A stretch of 64,000 bases of DNA. Source: Hymenobacter sp. BRD128. GTDB lineage: Bacteria; Bacteroidota; Bacteroidia; Cytophagales; Hymenobacteraceae. Position 1 is the stretch's first letter. The number at the start of each line of letters is the position of its first letter. The notes under the pieces are model-generated. The model made no database searches, was not told the origin of the DNA, and saw nothing but the letters and a program-made list of their open reading frames with translations. Positions 37,829 through 46,692 of this stretch are shown one piece after another. Where the stretch lies: positions 2,790,001 through 2,854,000 of the forward strand of contig NZ_CP053908.1 in NCBI RefSeq assembly GCF_013256625.1. The letters run 5' to 3'. A program made the translations under genes and the position numbers.

Positions 37829-38539
37829 ATGTCAACGCTTTACCTCCTTCCTACCCCACTGGCCGACGGCACCGCGCCCCAGGTGCTGCCGCCGCAGGTG
37901 GTGGCGGCCGTGGCCCGGCTGCCCTACTTCCTGGTCGAAAACCTGCGCACGGCCCGCCGCTTCGTGAAGGAGGTGGCGCCGCACCGCGTCATCGAGGCTA
38001 TCCGCTTCGTGCTCATCGATAAAGACAGCACACCGGCCCAGGTAAAGGCCGCGCTGGAACCTTTGGTGAAAGAGAACATCGAGGCCGGCGTGCTCTCCGA
38101 GGCCGGGTGCCCCGGCATTGCCGACCCCGGCGCGGCGTTGGCCCAGGAAGCCCACCGGCTGGGGCTGGCGGTGCGCCCGCTGGTGGGGCCGTCGTCTATT
38201 TTGCTGGCCCTCATAGGCTCGGGGCTGAATGGGCAGCGCTTTGCCTTTCACGGCTATTTGCCCATTGAGAAGGCGGCGCGCATTACGGCCATCAAAACGC
38301 TAGAAAAAGAAGCCGGCCAGCGCGACCAAAGCCAGCTTTTTATCGAAACGCCCTACCGCAACGACCAGCTGCTGACCGACCTGCTGGCCCACCTCGCACC
38401 CACCACGCGCCTGTGCGTGGCCGCCGACCTCACCGCGCCCACCGAGTACCTACGCACCCTGGCCGTGGCCGACTGGCGCCGGCTGCCCGAGCTGCCCCGG
38501 CTGCACAAGCGCCCGGCCGTGTTTGCGCTGGGCAGGTAG
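37829..38539 (+). CDS. SAM-dependent methyltransferase of the tetrapyrrole-methylase/RsmI family
   Basis: 236 residues with the RsmI-like fold: N-terminal MSTLYLLPTPLADG, the ENLRTARRF segment, VLSEAGCPGIADPGAALAQE (the conserved SEAGxPxISDPG motif), VGPSSILLALIGSGLNGQRF and FIETPYRNDQLL. RsmI 2'-O-methylates C1402 of 16S rRNA. This shorter variant is common in Bacteroidota and may be a paralogue, so no symbol is given. Start ATG 37829; a TACCTTTC box lies at 37820-37827, almost abutting the start. Confidence 0.85.
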   Translation: MSTLYLLPTPLADGTAPQVLPPQVVAAVARLPYFLVENLRTARRFVKEVAPHRVIEAIRFVLIDKDSTPAQVKAALEPLVKENIEAGVLSEAGCPGIADPGAALAQEAHRLGLAVRPLVGPSSILLALIGSGLNGQRFAFHGYLPIEKAARITAIKTLEKEAGQRDQSQLFIETPYRNDQLLTDLLAHLAPTTRLCVAADLTAPTEYLRTLAVADWRRLPELPRLHKRPAVFALGR

Positions 38540-38545
38540 CCCGGC

Positions 38546-38956
38546 TCAGGCCAGCTTGGCTAGCCAGGCTTCGGCGGCAGCCAGGTCGTCGAAGAGGCGG
38601 TAGCTGAGGTTAGCGGCCTTGGCTTCGAGCACGAGCTGGCTGCTGGCGAGGCGCGCAAATACGTCGTGGGGCAGCAGTACGGCCCCGTGAAACGTAGTGC
38701 CGCGCGTGAGCCAGTGGGCGCGTATCCACTCGCTTTCCTCGGGCGTAAAGGGCTGCATGCGGCGCTGGTCGCCCAGCACGCGGTGCCAGCCGCGCTGGGT
38801 GAGCAGGTTCCCTAATTGGGCCAGCAGGCCCTGCAAGTCGGAGAGCCGGCGCGGGCCGGGCTGGTACTCGACCACCGCGTAGCCGTGCGGGTGCTCGAGC
38901 AGGCGGGCCACGGCATTTTGAAAGTAGACGGGAAGCGCGGGCGACGTGGCAGGCAT
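38546..38956 (-). CDS. Conserved protein of unknown function, STAS/SEC14-like pattern
   Basis: 136 residues, soluble. The pattern is strand, helix, strand, long helix (YFQNAVARLLEHPHGYAVVE, GPRRLSDLQGLLAQLGNLLT, DVFARLASSQLVLEAKAANL) ending YRLFDDLAAAEAWLAKLA. The final segment (a strand, then F-D/D-x-x-x-A-x-x-W-L) resembles STAS/SpoIIAA-like domains seen in Bacteroidota; this is pattern-based inference. ATG 38956 is preferred to the upstream start because it gives a clean N-terminus. It converges with the methyltransferase gene. Confidence 0.6.
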   Translation of the reverse strand: MPATSPALPVYFQNAVARLLEHPHGYAVVEYQPGPRRLSDLQGLLAQLGNLLTQRGWHRVLGDQRRMQPFTPEESEWIRAHWLTRGTTFHGAVLLPHDVFARLASSQLVLEAKAANLSYRLFDDLAAAEAWLAKLA

Positions 38957-39001
38957 GAGCAAAGTAGGCAGAACCAAAATTTTACGGCCCCAAATACCGG
39001 G

Positions 39002-39373
39002 CTAGCGGCCCGAAGGTTGCAACACCATAGTAAAGGCCGTGCGCCCGCTAGCCCCGGTTTCGAGCCGAAAAGCGAAGGCGTGGGCCAATAAAATATCGCG
39101 CACCAGCACCAGGCCGATACCCTGCCCACCCGGCTTGGTGCTGAAGAAGGGCGTGAACAGCCGCTGGCTCACCGCTGGGCTGAGCGGCGGGCCGTCGTTT
39201 TCGATAGTGAGCGTGGGCGGCCGGGCCGTGGTGCGCACCCACACGTTGCCCCCGCCCGGCCCAATGGCTTCGAGGGCATTCTTGGTCACGTTGAGCAGGG
39301 CCTGGGCGAGCTGCTGCGAGTCGGCCGGCACTATCAGCGGCTCTTCACTGGCCAGCGCCCAGTGCCAGGCCAC
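39002..39373 (-). CDS. Sensor histidine kinase, C-terminal ATPase part (frameshifted)
   Basis: The HATPase_c domain of the kinase whose N-terminal part lies at 39334-40320. It has the N box (LLNVTKNALEAIGPGGG), G1 (LTIENDGPPL, here N-D-G rather than D-N-G), the F box (LFTPFFSTKPGGQ) and G2 (GQGIGLVLVRDIL). The real frame continues upstream to about 39395, where a missing C (minus strand) puts it out of frame with the first part. There is no good start codon of its own, so it should be read as the 3' half of one gene 39002-40320. Confidence 0.85.
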   Translation of the reverse strand: MAWHWALASEEPLIVPADSQQLAQALLNVTKNALEAIGPGGGNVWVRTTARPPTLTIENDGPPLSPAVSQRLFTPFFSTKPGGQGIGLVLVRDILLAHAFAFRLETGASGRTAFTMVLQPSGR

Positions 39374-40320
39374 GCCCTGGGCGGCGCTCTGGGGGCTAGC
39401 AGGCGGCCCAGGTCGCGCAGCAGGGCGTGCACGTCGGTGGGGTGCGGGGCGGGCGGCGGCAGGCGCACCAACCGGGCGTAGCGCCCGATGAAATCGGCGA
39501 GCTGGGTATTGCGGGCAATGCTCACGGCCAGGCCCTGCTCGTAGTCGGCGCGGTCGGCGGGGGCCAGCTGCGGGGCGTAGTGCCCAAAGCTACCCAGCAG
39601 CGAGTTCACGGCCCCGATGGAGTTATTCACCTCGTGCGACATGAGCCGGATGAGCTGCTCGTAGGTTTGCTTTTCCTGCTGGCGCAGCTCCTCGGTTAGT
39701 TCCTCCAGCACCACGAAGCGCCGCGGAAAGCCGCGGTCGAGAAAGTGCGCGGCGGCGGCGCGGTAGAGCTGGCCGCCCGCCAGGCGCACCGGCTGCGCCT
39801 GCCCCACGGCCAGGCTAGCCAGCACCGGCCCCCAGGGCGCGGGCAGGCTAGCCACGGCCAGCCCACGCAGCGCGGCGGGCGGCGGGCCCAGGGCACGGGC
39901 GGCGGCGGCGTTGGCGCTGGTTATTTCATTGTCGAAGCTCAGGATGAGAATGCCCGCCGGCGAGGCGCCAACGAGGCGTTCCAGCAGCACGGCCTGCTCG
40001 TGCTGGCTCACGCGCTCCTGGCGCAGCGCGTCGAGCATCTGGTTATATACGCCAACGAGCTGGTCGAGCTCGGGCTGGCCCACGGGCTTGAATTTCAAGT
40101 TAAAATCCTGGGCGGCCAGCGCCGCCGTGCCCGCCTCAATAAGGCGGATGGGCCGCGCGAAGCCCCGGTAGAGCTGCCAGGTGAGCCCCGCGCTGGCCGC
40201 GATAATCAGCTCGCAGGCAATGAACAGTGCCGGCCGGCTCGTGCGCACCTGCGCCGCCACCGCCACCAGCACGGCATACAGCGGCAGCAGAAACAGCAGA
40301 AACCGGAGGCGCAGGGACAT
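39334..40320 (-). CDS. Sensor histidine kinase, N-terminal part (frameshifted; NtrY-like)
   Basis: N-terminal half of a membrane histidine kinase: two TM segments (about 5-22 and 32-48), a HAMP-like stretch (RGFARPIRLIEAGTAALAAQ), a PAS-like region (GASPAGILILSFDNEITSAN) and the HisKA motif with the phospho-acceptor His in IRLMSHEVNNSIGAVNSLL. After about residue 309 (..LLRDLGRLLAP) the frame is lost in a run of five Cs (plus strand 39391-39395, five Gs); one extra base restores SAAQGVAWHWALASE. It starts 5 nt after the NtrC-type regulator gene, its evident partner. Confidence 0.88.
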   Translation of the reverse strand: MSLRLRFLLFLLPLYAVLVAVAAQVRTSRPALFIACELIIAASAGLTWQLYRGFARPIRLIEAGTAALAAQDFNLKFKPVGQPELDQLVGVYNQMLDALRQERVSQHEQAVLLERLVGASPAGILILSFDNEITSANAAAARALGPPPAALRGLAVASLPAPWGPVLASLAVGQAQPVRLAGGQLYRAAAAHFLDRGFPRRFVVLEELTEELRQQEKQTYEQLIRLMSHEVNNSIGAVNSLLGSFGHYAPQLAPADRADYEQGLAVSIARNTQLADFIGRYARLVRLPPPAPHPTDVHALLRDLGRLLAPRAPPRAWPGTGRWPVKSR

Positions 40321-40325
40321 ACTGA

Positions 40326-41699
40326 CTACTCGCTGTACGGAATGCCGAACTTATCGAGCCTTCGGTAGAGCGCGCCGCGGCTCAGGCCCAGGGCGCGGGC
40401 CACGCGGCTGAGGTTGCCCTGGTAGTGGGCCACGCTCTGGCGTATCACCTGCTCTTCGAGGGCTTCCAGGGTCATCGAGCCGGGGGCGGGCAGCGCGGCG
40501 GGGCTGGCGGCGCGGGCGGGGCTAGCCCCGGCAGGCGCCTGGAAGTCGGCCGGCGTGAGCTCGCTGTGGGGCGTGGTGAGCACGGTGCGCTCCACCAGGT
40601 TTTTGAGCTCGCGGATGTTGCCGGGCAGCGGCTGCTCTTGCAGCCAGTGGGCGGCGGCCGGGCCTAGCCGCAGGCCGGGGCGCTGGTAAGCGGCTTGCAG
40701 CTGGGCCACGAAGTGCCGGGCCAGGGCCGGAATATCGGCCGGGCGCTCGCGCAGGGCGGGCAGGCGCAGCGTGATGAGGTTGAGGCGATAAAACAGGTCT
40801 TCGCGAAAGCGGCCCTGCGCTACCAGCTCGGCCAGGTTTTTATTGGTGGCGGCCACCACGCGCAGGTCGAGGCGGCGGGGCCGGCTGTCGCCAAGCACCT
40901 CGTAGGTACGGTCTTGCAGCACGCGCAGCAATTTTACCTGGCTAGCCAGCTCCAGCTCGCCGATTTCGTCGAGGAAGATGGTGCCGCCGTTGGCCAGCTC
41001 GAAGCGGCCCACGCGGTCGGCGCGGGCATCGGTGAACGCCCCACGCCGGTGGCCAAACATCTCGCTCTCAAACAAGCTGGAGGAGATGCCGCCCAGGTTT
41101 ACCTTCACAAAGGGCTGGCCGCGCCGCTGGCTGTTTTGGTGCAGGGCCTCGGCAATGAGCTCCTTGCCGGTGCCGCTTTCGCCTTCTATCAGCACCGAGG
41201 CATCGGTGGCGGCCACCTGGCCCACTTGGCGCAGCACGGCCAGCAGGCGCGGGTCGTCGCCCACGATATTGCTGAATGCGAACTGCTTATCCAAAGCAGC
41301 CCGGCCGGCGGGGCTAGCCCCGGCCGCAGAGGCGTGCAGCTGCAAGGTGGTGGCAATGGTTTGGAGCAGCGCCTCATTCTGCCAGGGCTTGGTAATAAAT
41401 TCGGCGGCGCCGGCTTTCATGCCGGCCACAGCCAGCGCGATGCTGCCCCAGCCCGTGAGCAGCACCACCGGCACGGCCGGCGCCAGCGCCTTGAGCCGGG
41501 CCAGCAGGGCTAGCCCATCGGCCCCGGAGGTAGTGGCCGAAAAATTCATGTCGAGCACGATGAGGCGGGGCACCTCGGCGCGCACGGCGGCCAGCGCCTC
41601 GGCCGGGCCGGGCACGGCGCGCGTGGCGTAGCCGGCCTGCTTCAGCAACAGCTGCAGGGAGGTGCGCACCGCCAGGTCGTCATCGACGAGGAGAATCAT
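40326..41699 (-). CDS. Sigma-54-dependent response regulator (NtrC family)
   Basis: 457 residues, three domains. The receiver has the acidic pocket (LLVDDD), phospho-acceptor Asp50 (PRLIVLDMNFS) and Lys in FITKPWQ. The AAA+ activator has Walker A EGESGTGKELIA, the sigma-54 contact loop RRGAFTDA (GAFTGA in most family members), Walker B IFLDEIGELE and an Arg-rich sensor. The C-terminal Fis-type helix-turn-helix is NLSRVARALGLSRGALYRRL. It should activate a sigma-54 promoter when phosphorylated by the kinase encoded 5 nt downstream. The best target in view is the promoter at 49448-49464 heading the efflux locus. Confidence 0.95.
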   Translation of the reverse strand: MILLVDDDLAVRTSLQLLLKQAGYATRAVPGPAEALAAVRAEVPRLIVLDMNFSATTSGADGLALLARLKALAPAVPVVLLTGWGSIALAVAGMKAGAAEFITKPWQNEALLQTIATTLQLHASAAGASPAGRAALDKQFAFSNIVGDDPRLLAVLRQVGQVAATDASVLIEGESGTGKELIAEALHQNSQRRGQPFVKVNLGGISSSLFESEMFGHRRGAFTDARADRVGRFELANGGTIFLDEIGELELASQVKLLRVLQDRTYEVLGDSRPRRLDLRVVAATNKNLAELVAQGRFREDLFYRLNLITLRLPALRERPADIPALARHFVAQLQAAYQRPGLRLGPAAAHWLQEQPLPGNIRELKNLVERTVLTTPHSELTPADFQAPAGASPARAASPAALPAPGSMTLEALEEQVIRQSVAHYQGNLSRVARALGLSRGALYRRLDKFGIPYSE

Positions 41700-41748
41700 G
41701 TTAGTTGTTAGTCGCTGCCTATCAGGCGTCAGCCGTTAATTCTGCCCC

Positions 41749-42486
41749 CTACCGGCCGCTGATGCTGGCGCCGCCGCTCATGTTTTTGGTGAGCTCGGGG
41801 GTGCCGTAGTAGCGAATATTGCTGCCGCCGCTGGCTTCGGCCATCAGCACCTGCTTCACGGCCAGCTTGACGTTGCTGCCGGTGCTGGCTTCAATCTGGG
41901 CGCGGCTGGTTTGGAGCTTCTCGCCATCAAACACCGAGCCGCTGGTAATCTTGAGGTCGAAGCGCGGGGCCTGGCCGCTGAGCGTAATGACGCTGCCGCC
42001 GTTCTGGCGCACGATGAGCACTTCCACGTTGACATCGGCGCGCACGGTGGCGCCCGACGAGATATCAAGCTGAAAATCGCGGGTGGTAAAGGGGCCGGTG
42101 GCCGTGACGGCCGCGCCGCTGCTGGCGCCCAGCATATAGAGCTGGTCGGCGGTCACGGCCACGCGCAGCTTGCGGTTCTGGCGGGCCTTTTTCGAGTTGC
42201 TGTCGCGCTCGTCGGGGTTGTCGTAGTGAATGCCGAGCACACCGTCGCGCACGGTAGTCAGGATGTGCTCGCGCTGGTCGAGAGTGGTGGCGCTCACCTC
42301 TACCTGCTGCACGTGGCCGGCGGTGAGCGTGAGCTCGATGCCGGTGCCCACGTTAATGGCCCGGAATTTTTCGAGCGGGCGCACCTGCGGGCCGTTGGCG
42401 GCGGGGGCGGTAGTGGTTTCGGTTTGGGCCAGGGCGGGCGCCAGGGCCAGCAGCCACAGCACGGCGGGCAGCAGGTAGTTTTTCAT
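41749..42486 (-). CDS. DUF2807 (head GIN domain) secreted protein, copy 2
   Basis: 245 residues with a signal peptide (MKNYLLPAVLWLLALAPALA). The DUF2807/GIN domain is a right-handed beta-helix-like repeat: FRAINVGTGIELTLTAGHVQ, VEVSATTLDQ, LRVAVTADQLYMLGASSGAA, and repeating S-S-G-A/G-S turns (TSGSVFDG, STGSNVKL, SGGSNIRYYG). It is probably periplasmic or surface-exposed; molecular function is unknown. It is a paralogue of the gene at 42580 (shared FxAINVGTGIEL, LRVAVTAD and terminal GGxxSGR). It lies between the exporter genes and the two-component pair on the same strand. Confidence 0.88.
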   Translation of the reverse strand: MKNYLLPAVLWLLALAPALAQTETTTAPAANGPQVRPLEKFRAINVGTGIELTLTAGHVQQVEVSATTLDQREHILTTVRDGVLGIHYDNPDERDSNSKKARQNRKLRVAVTADQLYMLGASSGAAVTATGPFTTRDFQLDISSGATVRADVNVEVLIVRQNGGSVITLSGQAPRFDLKITSGSVFDGEKLQTSRAQIEASTGSNVKLAVKQVLMAEASGGSNIRYYGTPELTKNMSGGASISGR

Positions 42487-42514
42487 GAGTAAAGGGAAGT
42501 ACCAAACAAAAAAC

Positions 42515-42554
42515 AAAGAACGTCATGCTGACGACAGGAAGCATGACGTTCTTT
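42515..42554. repeat. Solo GAACGTCATGCT hairpin
   Basis: Perfect 15-bp stem AAAGAACGTCATGCT / AGCATGACGTTCTTT with a 10-nt loop, between the two DUF2807 genes. It carries only the outer end of the MITE-like element found at 25628 and 57001 and could be a collapsed copy; it may also act as a hairpin between the two genes. Confidence 0.7.
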
Positions 42555-42579
42555 AGTACATTCCCTGTGATTTTCCCAC

Positions 42580-43278
42580 CTAGCGGCCGCTCACGCTGCC
42601 GCCGCTGCTGGTGCGCTTGGTGAGCTGCGGCGAGCCTACGTAGCTGATGCTGCCGCCGCTGCTGGCCTGGGCCACGAGGTCATCTTTCACGGCCACGCGC
42701 ACCGAGCTGCCGCTGCTGGCTTCGGCGCGGCAGCGGTCGGTTTTGAGGTCGGCCGCGTCGAAGCTGGCGCCGCTGCTGCTTTGCACGTCGAGGCTAGCGG
42801 CGCGGCCGCTGAGGCTAGCGGTGCTGCCGCTGCTCTGCCGCACGGTGAGGGTTTTGGTATCGAGCCCCGCCTTCACCGTGGCCCCCGACGATACATCGAG
42901 CTGAAACTCGGCGGCGTCGAAGTCGCCCGCGGTGCGCACCGACGAGCCGCTGCCCGCCGTGAGGGCCGTGAGCTCGTCGGCCGTTACGGCCACGCGCAGG
43001 TGCTTGTTGGTGCGGTCGTCGCGGTAGCGCTCATCCTGGTTTTTGTAGCGCAGCGTTAGCACGCCGTCCTTCACCGTGGTTTCGATGTGGTCGCGGTATG
43101 CATCGGTGGCGGCGCTCACCTCCACGCGCTGGCTGCGGCCGGCCGTGAGGTCGAGCTCAATGCCCGTGCCCACGTTGATGGCGTGGAACGTGGGCACTTG
43201 GCGGGTTTGGGCAGTTTGGGCGCAGGCAGGGGCTAGCGAAGCAAGCGAGAGCAGGGCGGGGAGCAGCAGGTTTTTCAT
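42580..43278 (-). CDS. DUF2807 (head GIN domain) secreted protein, copy 1
   Basis: 232 residues with a signal peptide (MKNLLLPALLSLASLAPACA). The GIN-domain beta-helix has very regular S-S-G-S turns (SGSSVRTAG, SSGATVKAG, SSGSTASLSG, SSGASFDA, SSGSSVRVAV, SSGGSISYVG), ending RTSSGGSVSGR. Each turn is about 17-20 residues, giving a repetitive surface. Secreted; function unknown. Tandem with its paralogue at 41749. The next gene upstream is the exporter permease at 43495 (gap 216 bp), so it may have its own promoter. Confidence 0.88.
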   Translation of the reverse strand: MKNLLLPALLSLASLAPACAQTAQTRQVPTFHAINVGTGIELDLTAGRSQRVEVSAATDAYRDHIETTVKDGVLTLRYKNQDERYRDDRTNKHLRVAVTADELTALTAGSGSSVRTAGDFDAAEFQLDVSSGATVKAGLDTKTLTVRQSSGSTASLSGRAASLDVQSSSGASFDAADLKTDRCRAEASSGSSVRVAVKDDLVAQASSGGSISYVGSPQLTKRTSSGGSVSGR

Positions 43279-43494
43279 GGCAACGGGTTGAAAAGATGAA
43301 AGGCGCGATAGCTGGATTTGCGTCGGGTACCAGGCTAGCCAGGCATTCGTTACGGGCGGCAAGGAAATTATTTTTGGGCACTAAGCGACTGGTTAGCCAG
43401 CCAGATGCGGCAAAAGTGAAGCTGGTTGCCCCAGCCCCCAAAGACATTATCCCAAGTGCCCCAAATGGTACGCCACTGCCCCGCCTGGCGGGGC

Positions 43495-44679
43495 CTACTC
43501 CTCGCGCAGGGCCACGGCCGGCTGGATGCCCGCCGCCAGCCGACCCGGGTAGAGGGCGCAGATGGTGGCTAGCACGTAGAGCCCTACCACGGCTAGCCCC
43601 ATAGCCGTGATATACACGCCCGCCGGCACCTCGAAGGCCCCCAGCAGCGGAAACTGCATGGCCACCAGCAGCCCCAGCACCAGCCCGAAGGTGGTGACTA
43701 CCAGCACCTCGCCTACCACTTGCGCGCTGATTGCCCCGGCCGTGGCGCCCAGCGCCCGCCGCACCCCTAGCTCGGCCCGGCGCTGATTGATGGTCTGCCA
43801 GAGCACGCCGAACAGGCCCAGCGCTACGTTGAGAATGAGGAAGCCGCAGACCAGGCCCAGCGCCACCAGCGGCGTGAGGGTATGCTTGAGCTGGGCCGCC
43901 CGCTGCTCGGTGAGCGCCGTGATGCCCACGTTCCAGCCCTTGGCGGAAGCCAGGATGGCGGTGCTCATCTGCCGCTCCAGTTCGGCGCCGGCGCCGGGTC
44001 GCACTCGTAACAGCAGGGTCGAGGCCTCGTTCAGGGTCGTATCCTGGGGGCTCACGCGCAGCAGGATGGCCGGCCGGGGCGCTTCGAGGTCGCCATCGGC
44101 CCGGAAGCGCTCTAGCAGGCCCACCACCCGCAAGTCTTCGTCGTTGCGGTGCACTACCTGGCCTAGCGGCGACTGGCCCGGGAATAACCGCTCGCCCAAA
44201 TCGCGGGTGAGTACGGCCGGGCGCAGGGTGGCGGCATCGTCGCGCCGGTCAAACCAGCGCCCCGCTACCACCGGCAGCTGCAAGACCTCGCGTAGGGGGT
44301 CGTCTACCGAATGGCCGCTGGCGTGTTCCACGATGATTTTTTCGTCGCGGGTGCTCACCGGCGAGCCGTTGGTGCTGCCCGAAAACGGGGTATTAGAGGA
44401 GGTGCGGCCCACCGCCACTACGCCCGGCATGCCCCGCAGCAGCGCCATTACCTGGCGCACCGTGGCTAGGCGGCCGGCCTGGGGCTGGATGCCGGGGTCG
44501 AGGTCTACGCGCCACACCTGCTCGTAGGCATAGCCTAGCGGCGTGCGGTAGTTCTGCTGGTTGTAGACCAGCATACTGCCCACTACAAACAGCACCACAA
44601 AGGCCAGAAACACTTCGGCAATGAGCAGGAAGTTGGCCCGGCGGCGGTTCCAAATCAGCGTAAACAGATGACGTATCAT
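43495..44679 (-). CDS. ABC transporter permease (FtsX/MacB type), second permease
   Basis: 394 residues. One N-terminal TM helix (LLIAEVFLAFVVLFVVGSML), a periplasmic MacB_PCD domain of about 230 residues (WRVDLDPGIQPQAG ... GVVAVGRTSSNTPFSGSTNG), then three TM helices (LVALGLVCGFLILNVALGLF, ISAQVVGEVLVVTTFGLVLG, AMGLAVVGLYVLATICALYP) and the conserved end YPGRLAAGIQPAVALREE. This is the mechanotransmitting permease type. ATG 44679 overlaps the stop of the upstream permease by 4 nt (ATGA), so the two are translationally coupled. Confidence 0.93.
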   Translation of the reverse strand: MIRHLFTLIWNRRRANFLLIAEVFLAFVVLFVVGSMLVYNQQNYRTPLGYAYEQVWRVDLDPGIQPQAGRLATVRQVMALLRGMPGVVAVGRTSSNTPFSGSTNGSPVSTRDEKIIVEHASGHSVDDPLREVLQLPVVAGRWFDRRDDAATLRPAVLTRDLGERLFPGQSPLGQVVHRNDEDLRVVGLLERFRADGDLEAPRPAILLRVSPQDTTLNEASTLLLRVRPGAGAELERQMSTAILASAKGWNVGITALTEQRAAQLKHTLTPLVALGLVCGFLILNVALGLFGVLWQTINQRRAELGVRRALGATAGAISAQVVGEVLVVTTFGLVLGLLVAMQFPLLGAFEVPAGVYITAMGLAVVGLYVLATICALYPGRLAAGIQPAVALREE

Positions 44680-45932
44680 GCGGGGGTGCTTTCGCCTTTG
44701 AGTGCCTTCACGGCCTGGAGTTTTGACATTTTGTAGGCCGGGTACACCCCCGACAGAATTCCGAAAACCAGCGCGGCCAGCACCGCCCCGCCAAACACGC
44801 GCCCATTGAGCCCAAACTCAGTGTAGGCTATCAGCCCGCTGCTATTGATGAGGTGCAATGCGCCGGCGGCTAGGCCCAAGCCCAGCACGCCACCTAGCAG
44901 CGTCAGGAAAATATTCTCTACCAAAAACTGCCGCACCAGCGCGCCGCTAGTGGCTCCAAACGCCTTGCGCACCCCTATTTCGGAGCTGCGCTCGCGGATG
45001 CGGCTGCTGTTAATATTCACCAAGCTCAGGGCGGGCAGCAGCATAAAGAGCGCTAGCAGCCCGATGGCGCCGCGGGCGAAGCGCGCCAGGCCGGGGTCGG
45101 GTTCATCGGAGCCCATGAAGTCGCGCACGTGGGTGGCCAGCAGCGAGCCGGCGTAGAGGCGCACTTCCTTGCACCACTTGTAGACATCGGTGGGCAGCGG
45201 GGCGCGGGCTACGGCCTGGGCAAACTCCTGCTGGACGGCCGGCACATCGGCGGCCGAGCGGGCCAGCAAAATGGCCATGCACCCACCCATGTACTCGCTG
45301 TTGTGAATATCCTGGGTGCTGGTAGTGATGGGCATCCAGACATCGGCATAGGTGAGGTCGCGTGCGGCGGGCACATCGCGCACCACCCCCACCACCTGGT
45401 ACCGTATTTCGTCGGTGATAATGGTGCGCCCCAGCACGCCGCGGTCGGCGCCAAAATAGCGGCGCGCGGTGCTCTCGTTTAGCACCGCTACGTGAGCCGC
45501 ATCGCGTACCTCGCTGGCCGAGTAGGGCCGCCCTTCCAGAAAATCGAAGTCGAGCACCTGCCAGAACTCGGCGTCGGTGTATTTCTGGTCAAGCTTCAGC
45601 TTTTGGTTACCTACGTAGGCCACGCACGTGCCAGTACCGGTGCTGATGGACACTTTTTCGGGCGTGCGTAGCGGCCGGATATGGTGCTCCAGAAATGAGT
45701 AGCTGGCGCTGGACTGGTTTTCGGTATTTGGCCCCCAGATATACATGGAGTGGGCAAACAGCAGCCGGTCGGTGCGCTTTTCGGGCATTTGCGACCCCAC
45801 GGAAAAGTCGAACAGGGCGTACACAACCAGCAATATCATCAGCGTAAAACTGATGCCAAACAAACTGATGGCGGTGAAGAACTTGCGCCGCAGCAAGACT
45901 TTCCAGGCAATTTTGAGGTAAGAAAGAAGCAT
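44676..45932 (-). CDS. ABC transporter permease (FtsX/MacB type), first permease
   Basis: 418 residues with the same layout as the next gene: TM1 (FFTAISLFGISFTLMILLVV), a periplasmic domain, three C-terminal TM helices, with the coupling region NINSSRIRERSSEIGVRKAF and the end YPAYKMSKLQAVKALKGES. Two different permeases point to a heterodimer working with the ATPase encoded 12 nt upstream. The complex would move a substrate from membrane or periplasm to the TolC-type channel. The stop overlaps the second permease start. Confidence 0.93.
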   Translation of the reverse strand: MLLSYLKIAWKVLLRRKFFTAISLFGISFTLMILLVVYALFDFSVGSQMPEKRTDRLLFAHSMYIWGPNTENQSSASYSFLEHHIRPLRTPEKVSISTGTGTCVAYVGNQKLKLDQKYTDAEFWQVLDFDFLEGRPYSASEVRDAAHVAVLNESTARRYFGADRGVLGRTIITDEIRYQVVGVVRDVPAARDLTYADVWMPITTSTQDIHNSEYMGGCMAILLARSAADVPAVQQEFAQAVARAPLPTDVYKWCKEVRLYAGSLLATHVRDFMGSDEPDPGLARFARGAIGLLALFMLLPALSLVNINSSRIRERSSEIGVRKAFGATSGALVRQFLVENIFLTLLGGVLGLGLAAGALHLINSSGLIAYTEFGLNGRVFGGAVLAALVFGILSGVYPAYKMSKLQAVKALKGESTPA

Positions 45933-45944
45933 GATTTCCAGAGA

Positions 45945-46637
<693 letters not shown>

Positions 46638-46692
46638 GACAGATGTTAGTAAAATACTGCGGGTGTGCAAGCGGGGCGCTCCACTAGGGTTA

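Noticed and set aside
46638-46692. A second sigma-54 promoter before the ABC ATPase gene (TGGAGCG...TTGC on the minus strand)
   Set aside because: The spacing between GG and GC is 12 rather than 10 nt, so it would not be recognised.
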